Under the pieces are notes generated by a model. It had not been told where the DNA came from. It made no database searches and saw only the letters and a program-made list of their open reading frames with translations. A stretch of 6,492 bases of DNA from the NCBI GenBank assembly GCA_945983195.1, contig CAMFSS010000123.1:1-6492 (forward strand), in the 5' to 3' direction. Below are positions 1 to 4,394 of this stretch, in pieces (the stretch's first letter is position 1; each line of letters begins with the position of its first letter). The DNA comes from an uncultured Prevotellaceae bacterium (GTDB lineage: Bacteria > Bacteroidota > Bacteroidia > Bacteroidales > Muribaculaceae). A program made the translations under genes and the position numbers.

Positions 1-65
1 TTGGAATGTTGCATTATTACAATGAGATATGTAAAAACGTGATTGAAGATGATTTTGTATCCTAA
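1..65 (+). CDS. possible C-terminal tail of an upstream gene (partial)
   Basis: The frame beginning at base 3 stays open for 20 codons and ends with TAA at 63-65. It reads GMLHYYNEICKNVIEDDFVS, a plausible protein C-terminus, and would overlap the ispE ATG (49) by 17 bases. The other two frames also end here: one reads WNVALLQ and stops at 23-25, the other reads LECCIITMRYVKT and stops at 40-42, just before ispE. Any of the three could be the real end of an upstream gene, and a 20-codon open frame is not significant by itself. I do not recognise the product. The short or overlapping junction in all three cases would fit ispE lying inside an operon. Confidence 0.25.
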   Translation, partial: GMLHYYNEICKNVIEDDFVS

Positions 66-870
66 TGCCAAGGTGAATCTTGGTCTTGACATAGTGAGGA
101 AGCGACCTGATGGGTATCACGACATTTCGACGGTGTTTTATCCCATCGGTCTGACCGATATTCTTGAGGTGGTGCCAGCCAAGGGCGATGATGCTACTCT
201 CACCACCTACGGCCGCCACATCGACTGCCCGGTGGAGAAGAACTTGGTGATGAAGGCCTACAGGCTGATGCAGCGCGAATTTGCCGCTCCACCGGTCGAC
301 ATTTATCTGACGAAGATTATTCCCGACGGTGCAGGGCTTGGCGGTGGCTCGGCTGATGCTGCTTTCACCATGATAGCTGTGAATGAGCTGTTTGGGCTTG
401 GTGTGCCACAGGAGCAGCTTGCTGCGCTTGCTGCCACAATAGGTGCCGACTGCCCATTTTTCATCTATAACCGCCCCATGAGTGCCACCGGAATAGGCGA
501 TGTGCTTGCCGACTGCCCTGTGTCGCTCAAAGGCTACAAGATGCTGCTTGTGAAGAGCGACGACATTTCAGTTCCCACCAAACTGGCTTACAGCCGTGTG
601 ACTCCGCAAGTGCCCGAAATTGAGGTGACTGAGATTGTTGCCCGGCAGATAACCGAGTGGCAAGGTGTGCTGAAAAACGACTTTGAGCCAAGTGTGTTTG
701 CCTCGTTTCCACAGCTTGCAGCACTGAAGGCGCGATTGCTTGAGTGCGGAGCGGTGTATGCCGCCATGTCGGGATCGGGTTCATCGGTCTTCGGCATCTT
801 CGAGAGTGCCAATATGGCAGACAAGACGCAGTTTGCCGAGTTTGGCAATGTTTTTGATATTCAGTTGTGA
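49..870 (+). CDS. ispE: 4-diphosphocytidyl-2-C-methyl-D-erythritol kinase
   Basis: Cytosolic GHMP-family kinase of the MEP (non-mevalonate) isoprenoid pathway; it uses ATP to phosphorylate the 2-hydroxyl of CDP-methylerythritol. Counting from the ATG at 49 (273 residues, normal for the family), the N-terminal PNAKVNLGLDI segment holds the conserved Lys8. The glycine-rich ATP loop PDGAGLGGGSADAA spans residues 92-105. GADCPFF carries the expected catalytic Asp134. The third GHMP motif, MSGSGSSVFG, is at 240-249. RPDGYH (about 19-24) followed by TVFYPI is typical of IspE. I chose ATG 49 over the in-frame TTG at 43 because MILYPNAK matches where Bacteroidales IspE proteins usually begin. No clear Shine-Dalgarno is visible. 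It lies 100 bp upstream of grpE on the same strand with no convincing terminator between, so read-through is possible. No missing key residues were noticed. Confidence 0.96.
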   Translation: MILYPNAKVNLGLDIVRKRPDGYHDISTVFYPIGLTDILEVVPAKGDDATLTTYGRHIDCPVEKNLVMKAYRLMQREFAAPPVDIYLTKIIPDGAGLGGGSADAAFTMIAVNELFGLGVPQEQLAALAATIGADCPFFIYNRPMSATGIGDVLADCPVSLKGYKMLLVKSDDISVPTKLAYSRVTPQVPEIEVTEIVARQITEWQGVLKNDFEPSVFASFPQLAALKARLLECGAVYAAMSGSGSSVFGIFESANMADKTQFAEFGNVFDIQL

Positions 871-970
871 CAGATACGCGGTGCAACCGTGTAGTAGCCG
901 AGGTGCGAGGGCTGTAGCAGCCTGACACTTTGGCATTTGTGACATTTGCAAAAAATAAAAACAAGATATT

Positions 971-1552
971 ATGGCTAAAGAAACAGATAACACGACTGAA
1001 AAGAAAGAAGTGGAAATCCCCGAAAACGGACAAAACGGCACTCCTGCCGAGGCTCAAACAGCCAAGGAGCAGCAGGAAGAGGCTAAGGAGCCGACTCTTG
1101 AGGACAAGATTGCCGACTTGGAAGCCCGGCTTGAGAAAGAGAAGAAGGAATATCTTTTCCTTATGGCTGAGTTCGACAACTTCCGCAAGCGCACGCTGAA
1201 GGAGAAGATGGAGATTATGAAGAACGGCGCCGAGAAGGCTATGGGCGACATTCTCCCCGTAATCGACGACTTTGAGCGAGCACTCCAGGCCATGAACGGG
1301 CAGACTGATGTGGAGGGTCTGAAAGAGGGTGTGGAGATAATCTACAACAAATTCATAAAATACTTGAAGGACAACGGCGTAGAAGCCATTGACTCCAACA
1401 AGGCTACATTCGACACTGAGCTGCATGAGGCAGTAGCCAATTTCCCGACTCAGGAGGAGGAACTGAAGGGAAAGGTAATCGACACCGTGCAGAAGGGCTA
1501 TATGATTAACGACAAGGTGCTTCGCCACGCCAAAGTGGTGGTGGGGCAGTAA
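971..1552 (+). CDS. grpE: GrpE, nucleotide exchange factor of the DnaK chaperone
   Basis: Cytosolic homodimeric cochaperone that releases ADP from DnaK and so drives the Hsp70 cycle. The 193-residue protein has a charged, low-complexity N-terminal tail (about 1-40). Next comes a long heptad-rich helix (about 41-80) containing LMAEFDNFRKRT at 64-75. A four-helix-bundle segment with VIDDFERAL at 97-105 follows. The C-terminal beta-wing (about 147-193) contains the family signature FDTELHEAV and ends VIDTVQKGYMINDKVLRHAK before VVVGQ. Length and domain order are normal. The ATG at 971 is preceded by an A-rich leader rather than a Shine-Dalgarno. dnaJ follows after 28 bp, so the two are almost certainly co-transcribed. 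No CIRCE-type inverted repeat (the HrcA operator) is visible in the 100 bp upstream, so any heat-shock control is not explained by that element here. dnaK is not in the window. Confidence 0.97.
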   Translation: MAKETDNTTEKKEVEIPENGQNGTPAEAQTAKEQQEEAKEPTLEDKIADLEARLEKEKKEYLFLMAEFDNFRKRTLKEKMEIMKNGAEKAMGDILPVIDDFERALQAMNGQTDVEGLKEGVEIIYNKFIKYLKDNGVEAIDSNKATFDTELHEAVANFPTQEEELKGKVIDTVQKGYMINDKVLRHAKVVVGQ

Positions 1553-1566
1553 AGATATCTAATTTC

Positions 1567-1570
1567 GGAG
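1567..1570 (+). promoter_or_regulatory. possible ribosome binding site of dnaJ (GGAG)
   Basis: GGAG lies 10 bases before the dnaJ ATG at 1581. It is the only Shine-Dalgarno-like motif I see before a gene in this window. Bacteroidetes generally depend little on such sites, so its importance is uncertain. Confidence 0.35.
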
Positions 1571-1580
1571 AACAACGACG

Positions 1581-2741
1581 ATGGAAAAAAGAGATTACTA
1601 TGAAGTGCTTGGCGTGAGCAAGAACGCCACTGCCGATGAGCTAAAGAAAGCCTACCGCAAGAAAGCCATTCAGTATCACCCCGACCGCCAGCAAGGCAAG
1701 AGCGAGGAGGAGAAGAAGGAGGCTGAGGAGAAATTCAAAGAGGCGGCAGAGGCTTACGACGTGCTCAGCAACCCCGACAAGCGTGCCCGATACGACCAGT
1801 TTGGACACAACATGGGCAATATGGGCGGCGGCTTCGGTGGCGGCGGCTTCGGCGGCGGAATGTCGATGGACGACATTTTCTCGCACTTCGGCGATATATT
1901 TGGCGACGTGTTTGGCGGCGGTGGTGGCCGGCAGCGTGGTGGCCGGCGCGTGAACCGCGGTACCGACCTGCGCGTGAAGGTGCGCGGGACGCTGAAAGAC
2001 GTTGCTCACGGCGTGGAGAAGAAGCTCAAGATTCCGCGCTACGTGGCATGTGAGGATTGCCACGGCACAGGTGCAAAGGGCGGTACTGCCTACAAGACCT
2101 GCGACCACTGCCACGGCACAGGTGTGGTGACGCAAGTGCGCCAGACGATGCTTGGCATGATGCAGACGCAAAGCCCGTGTCCGCAATGCGGTGGTGAGGG
2201 TAAGATCATCACCGACAAGTGTCCGCACTGCGCCGGCGAGGGCATAGAGCGCAAGGAGGAGATTATCACAGTGAAGATTCCTGCCGGAGTGAGCGACGGA
2301 ATGACACTGAGCATGCAGGGCAAGGGAAATGCCGCACGACGTGGCGGTGTGCCGGGCGACCTGCTCATAGTGATTGAGGAGGAGAAAGATGCCGAGCTTC
2401 AGCGCGAGGACAACAATCTAATCTACAATCTGATTCTCGACTTCCCGACGGCAGTGTTCGGCGGAAAGGTGGAAGTTCCTACTATCGACGGACGCGCACG
2501 CCTCACAATCGACCCGGGCACACAGCCCGGCAAGGTGCTGCGACTTCGCGGCAAGGGCCTCCCGTCGCCCAACGGCTATGGCAACGGCGATATGCTGGTG
2601 AACATCATGGTGTATGTGCCGCAGAATCTCAACCGCGAGGAGCGCGAAGCCATTGAGAAACTCCGTGGTTCGGAGAATATGACGCCAAGCGAAAGCGAGA
2701 AGCGAAGCATCTTTGCACGTCTGCGCCATCTGTTCGACTGA
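1581..2741 (+). CDS. dnaJ: DnaJ (Hsp40) chaperone
   Basis: Class I J-protein that binds unfolded clients and stimulates DnaK ATPase. The 386 residues are a full-length type I architecture. The J domain (about 1-76) has the catalytic HPD at 33-35 and ends YDQFGH. A Gly/Phe-rich linker (about 77-125) contains the DIF-type motif DDIFSHFGDIFGDVFGG. The zinc-binding domain has four CxxCxGxG repeats at 157, 174, 200 and 214, all cysteines present, binding two zinc ions in known homologues. Two C-terminal beta-sandwich client-binding domains and a dimerisation tail follow, with GGVPGDLLIVI at about 255-265 and the segment RLRGKGLPSP near 321-330. Between HPDR and the EKFKE helix it is about five residues longer than E. 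coli DnaJ (a charged EEEKK stretch). It is the last gene of the plus-strand block and is followed at 45 bp by a strong hairpin terminator. Confidence 0.98.
   Translation: MEKRDYYEVLGVSKNATADELKKAYRKKAIQYHPDRQQGKSEEEKKEAEEKFKEAAEAYDVLSNPDKRARYDQFGHNMGNMGGGFGGGGFGGGMSMDDIFSHFGDIFGDVFGGGGGRQRGGRRVNRGTDLRVKVRGTLKDVAHGVEKKLKIPRYVACEDCHGTGAKGGTAYKTCDHCHGTGVVTQVRQTMLGMMQTQSPCPQCGGEGKIITDKCPHCAGEGIERKEEIITVKIPAGVSDGMTLSMQGKGNAARRGGVPGDLLIVIEEEKDAELQREDNNLIYNLILDFPTAVFGGKVEVPTIDGRARLTIDPGTQPGKVLRLRGKGLPSPNGYGNGDMLVNIMVYVPQNLNREEREAIEKLRGSENMTPSESEKRSIFARLRHLFD
1824..1853 (+). repeat. 15-bp tandem repeat in the Gly/Phe linker of dnaJ
   Basis: Two adjacent 15-base units (GGCGGCGGCTTCGGT, then the same with a final C) encode Gly-Gly-Gly-Phe-Gly twice. 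A second repeated unit, GTGGTGGCCGGC, occurs at 1921-1932 and 1936-1947 and encodes the Gly/Arg-rich end of the linker. These are coding repeats that could change the linker length by slippage. They are normal for DnaJ genes. Confidence 0.8.
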
Positions 2742-2785
2742 CAATCAATCCCAAATCGGTCAAGCGAATCGCACGCAACGATAAT

Positions 2786-2843
2786 AAAAGCAACGGCAGC
2801 CGAGAGTAACATGTAACCGGCTGCCGTTGCTTTTTATTTTTTC
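2786..2843. terminator. rho-independent, probably bidirectional terminator between dnaJ and manC
   Basis: A perfect 17-bp inverted repeat pairs AAAAGCAACGGCAGCCG (2786-2802) with its complement at 2818-2834 around a 15-base loop. On the plus strand the hairpin runs into TTTTTATTTTTT (2831-2842), ending the ispE-grpE-dnaJ transcript 45 bp after dnaJ. On the minus strand the other arm ends in TTTTATTAT, so the same hairpin can stop transcription from manC, whose stop codon lies 56 bp upstream of it. The placement between convergent genes fits a shared terminator. Confidence 0.92.
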
Positions 2844-2874
2844 TTCTGCGCGGCACTCAACAGCCGCGCAAAAG
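2843..2874. other. second GC-rich stem-loop next to the end of manC
   Basis: TGCGCGGC (2847-2854) and GCCGCGCA (2863-2870) form a perfect 8-bp stem around the loop ACTCAACA. The stem can extend through one mismatch with CTT and AAG (2843-2845 and 2872-2874). It sits 17 bp beyond the manC stop codon. It has no downstream T-tract on either strand, so it is not a classical terminator. It could protect the 3' end of the manC message or add pausing before the main terminator; that is inference. Confidence 0.5.
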
Positions 2875-2890
2875 TGGTTTGGCGAATACG

Positions 2891-3970
2891 TTAGAGATAT
2901 TTGTCGCCGAAAGAGGCTTTCACATCGTTGACGAATTGCTTTATGCGCTGCTCCTCGGCAATTGGGCAGATGAGCAGAACATCGTCGGCATCGGCTACAA
3001 TGTAGTCCTTCAGCCCCGATGCCACCACCAGCTTGTCGCGTCTGACGGCTATCATATTGTCCTTGCAGTTGTAGAGCAGAGCCTTGCAATTCTGCGTCAC
3101 ATTGCCTTCACGGTTCTTTGGTGAGTAGTCGTGCAGCACACTCCATGTGCCGAGGTCGTTCCACCCGAAGTTGACACACTGTACATACACATTGGGGGCT
3201 TTCTCCATCACGGCAAAGTCGATGGAAATGTTGGGGCACGACTCAAAATTGTTCTTGATCGACTCCATCTCACGCGGAGTGCCGAAGTCGTCGGCGATAG
3301 CGTCGAAGCAGTCGGCGATGTCGGGGGCATAGCTGCGAATAGCATTGACAATGCTGCTTGCCGACCACAAGAACATACCCGAATTCCAGAAAAATTCACC
3401 TGTGGCGATAAACACCTTTGCCAACTCCAAATTGGGCTTCTCGGTGAACGTCTTTACCTTCGAAATTCCTGCGGTGTCGCTCTCGTTGCCCACTTGTATG
3501 TAGCCGTAGCCGGTTTCGGGGCGGTTGGGCTTTATGCCCAGCGTGAGGAGCGCATCGTGCTTCTCAATGAAATCAAATCCTGAAATGATGTTGCTGCGGA
3601 ACTCAGCCTCCTTGAGAATGAGGTGGTCGCTTGGAGCCACCATAATGGAGGCTTGCGGATTGATGGCTTTAATGTGCCATGCAGCCCAAGCAATACATGG
3701 TGCGGTGTTGCGGCGCGCAGGCTCAAGCAGGATTTGCTCCTTCTTCAGCTCCGGCAGATGCTCCATCACCTGCGGAGCATACACTTCATTGGTCACCACC
3801 AGTATATTTTCATCAGGCACGATACCCTTGATGCGGTCGTAGCTCATCTGTAGCAGAGAGCGACCGGTGCCGAAAAAGTCGATAAACTGTTTCGGGCGCT
3901 CGGCGCGGCTGTAGGGCCAGAATCGGCTTCCTACACCGCCACACATTATCACACAATACCTGTTGTTCAT
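2891..3970 (-). CDS. manC: mannose-1-phosphate guanylyltransferase (GDP-mannose synthesis)
   Basis: Cytosolic nucleotidyltransferase that makes GDP-mannose from GTP and mannose-1-phosphate. GDP-mannose feeds mannose- and fucose-containing surface glycans. The 359-residue protein has an N-terminal Rossmann-like GT-A fold. Its nucleotide-binding loop MCGGVGSRFWPYSR (9-22) is followed by PKQF (26-29). Other conserved blocks are EPARRNTAPCIA (83-94), the metal/substrate motif APSDH (112-116), GYGYIQ (154-159), FTEKP (175-179), WNSGMFLW (195-202) and NFGWNDLGTW (267-276). The C-terminal part is short and lacks the cupin phosphomannose isomerase domain of the bifunctional ManC/AlgA type, so it is the monofunctional form. 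The loop has Cys10 where many homologues have Ala or Gly, a mild variation. The start ATG (complement of 3968-3970) gives the usual MNNRYCVIM beginning. It stands alone, convergent with dnaJ and divergent from the 4395 gene, so it probably has its own promoter. The symbol is by family; manC is not always used in this phylum. Confidence 0.94.
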   Translation of the reverse strand: MNNRYCVIMCGGVGSRFWPYSRAERPKQFIDFFGTGRSLLQMSYDRIKGIVPDENILVVTNEVYAPQVMEHLPELKKEQILLEPARRNTAPCIAWAAWHIKAINPQASIMVAPSDHLILKEAEFRSNIISGFDFIEKHDALLTLGIKPNRPETGYGYIQVGNESDTAGISKVKTFTEKPNLELAKVFIATGEFFWNSGMFLWSASSIVNAIRSYAPDIADCFDAIADDFGTPREMESIKNNFESCPNISIDFAVMEKAPNVYVQCVNFGWNDLGTWSVLHDYSPKNREGNVTQNCKALLYNCKDNMIAVRRDKLVVASGLKDYIVADADDVLLICPIAEEQRIKQFVNDVKASFGDKYL

Positions 3971-4026
3971 GTTTTTAGTTGTTGTTTGGTTCTCAATAGT
4001 TGTTGAGTCATAGCCGCTTCATCATT

Positions 4027-4056
4027 AAAACATACCGTCTTGTGGCTGCCTGGAAA
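4027..4056 (-). promoter_or_regulatory. possible manC promoter (Bacteroidetes-type)
   Basis: Read on the minus strand, TTTC (complement of 4053-4056) is followed after 18 bases by TATGTTTT (complement of 4027-4034). The Bacteroidetes housekeeping consensus is TTTG about 19-21 bases before TAnnTTTG, so each box deviates by one base and the spacing is slightly short. The predicted transcript start would leave a leader of roughly 50 bases before the manC ATG at 3970. The placement is reasonable but the match is only moderate. Confidence 0.3.
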
Positions 4057-4057
4057 C

Positions 4058-4222
4058 TTAAATGCCTTTTCTTGCCGGAACGATGCGCGGCTGCTCCTCT
4101 ATTTTTTTGCTAAGATAATAATAAAAAGTGACATGATGAACACTTTTAGCCATTTTGATGCGAAAAACTTCTTTTCGACCACTTTTCCATCTGTTTGACC
4201 CATTGGAGGCGCTTTTTTGCAT
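4058..4222 (-). other. two overlapping tiny open frames of uncertain reality
   Basis: Frame one runs from the ATG at 4222 to TAA at 4058-4060 and gives 54 residues: a very basic peptide beginning MQKSASNGSNRWKSGRKEVF and ending EEQPRIVPARKGI. Frame two, shifted by one base, runs from the ATG at 4203 to TAG at 4099-4101 and gives 34 residues. It ends in a hydrophobic run, KWLKVFIMSLFIIILAKK, that could be one membrane helix with lysines on both sides. Its open frame extends back to a TAG at 4249-4251, allowing an upstream TTG start. At most one is likely to be coding. The hydrophobic run may simply reflect T-rich DNA. Neither matches a family I recognise. Frame one has about 39% GC, lower than the genes around it. 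Confidence 0.2.
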
Positions 4223-4229
4223 AATTTTT
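4144..4229. other. helically phased A/T tracts, probable intrinsic DNA bend
   Basis: Short A or T runs of three to six bases recur at 4144-4147, 4153-4156, 4163-4167, 4172-4175, 4183-4186, 4194-4196, 4213-4218 and 4225-4229. One position (near 4205) is missing. The tract centres step by about 10.2 bases on average, close to the helical repeat, which is the known condition for intrinsic curvature. The block lies about 110 bp upstream of the -7 box of the 4395 gene and about 175 bp upstream of the manC start. A role in promoter architecture or nucleoid-protein binding is inference. Confidence 0.4.
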
Positions 4230-4336
4230 CACGGGTTGCATACAAGCCCTATGATTAATTTCGACAAATAGTATGTTTTTGTATGTAATTCTAAAACTTT
4301 AACACTAATATTATAATATATATACTCTTATCATTA

Positions 4337-4349
4337 TAAATTTGCAAAT
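4337..4349 (+). promoter_or_regulatory. -7 box of the secreted-protein gene, overlapped by a palindrome
   Basis: TAAATTTG at 4337-4344 matches the Bacteroidetes -7 consensus TAnnTTTG exactly and lies 50 bp before the ATG at 4395, giving a leader of about 40-45 bases. The upstream -33 TTTG is not evident at the usual spacing; that area is the TA-rich run 4311-4325. The perfect 10-bp palindrome ATTTGCAAAT (4340-4349) covers the end of the box, so a dimeric regulator bound there would interfere with initiation. The palindrome may be chance in AT-rich DNA. Confidence 0.45.
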
Positions 4350-4394
4350 CAATAGAATATTTACTACCAAATTAATAATTTTAAGAATCAAATT

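Larger units (their letters stand above)
3971..4394. other. 424-bp divergent intergenic region
   Basis: This region separates the start of manC (minus strand) from the start of the secreted-protein gene (plus strand). The manC-proximal part (3971-4057) holds a manC leader and a possible promoter. Positions 4058-4222 hold two tiny overlapping minus-strand frames. Positions 4144-4229 hold regularly spaced A/T tracts. From about 4250 to the ATG at 4395 the DNA is strikingly AT-rich (runs such as TTATAATATATATAC at 4311-4325), unlike the GC-balanced genes on both sides, which fits a promoter region. I see no tRNA, rRNA or recognised riboswitch in it. Confidence 0.8.

Noticed and set aside
910..922. 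Hairpin GGCTG-TAG-CAGCC between ispE and grpE as a terminator
   Set aside because: The stem is only 5 bp with a 3-base loop and no T-tract follows.
929..948. TTTG repeats followed by GACATTTG before grpE, resembling a Bacteroidetes promoter
   Set aside because: The -7-like box starts with GA instead of TA, and the TTTG at 929-932 is only 8 bases upstream of it rather than about 20, so the geometry is wrong.
527..1528. A 333-codon open frame on the minus strand across ispE and grpE
   Set aside because: It is antisense to two certain genes, crosses their boundary, and has low-complexity leucine/serine-rich wording typical of the complement of lysine/glutamate-rich coding sequence. No domain is recognisable.
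1641..2228. A 195-codon minus-strand frame inside dnaJ
   Set aside because: It is a complement artefact of the J domain, Gly-rich linker and zinc region, with Ala/Val/His-rich repeats and no plausible family.
3131..3583. A 150-codon plus-strand frame inside manC
   Set aside because: It is fully antisense to a well-conserved enzyme gene and has no recognisable motif.
4074..4108. GCCG...CGGC followed by a run of seven T as a plus-strand terminator
   Set aside because: The stem is only 4 bp with a 10-base loop, the T-run starts 10 bases after it, and no plus-strand gene ends upstream.
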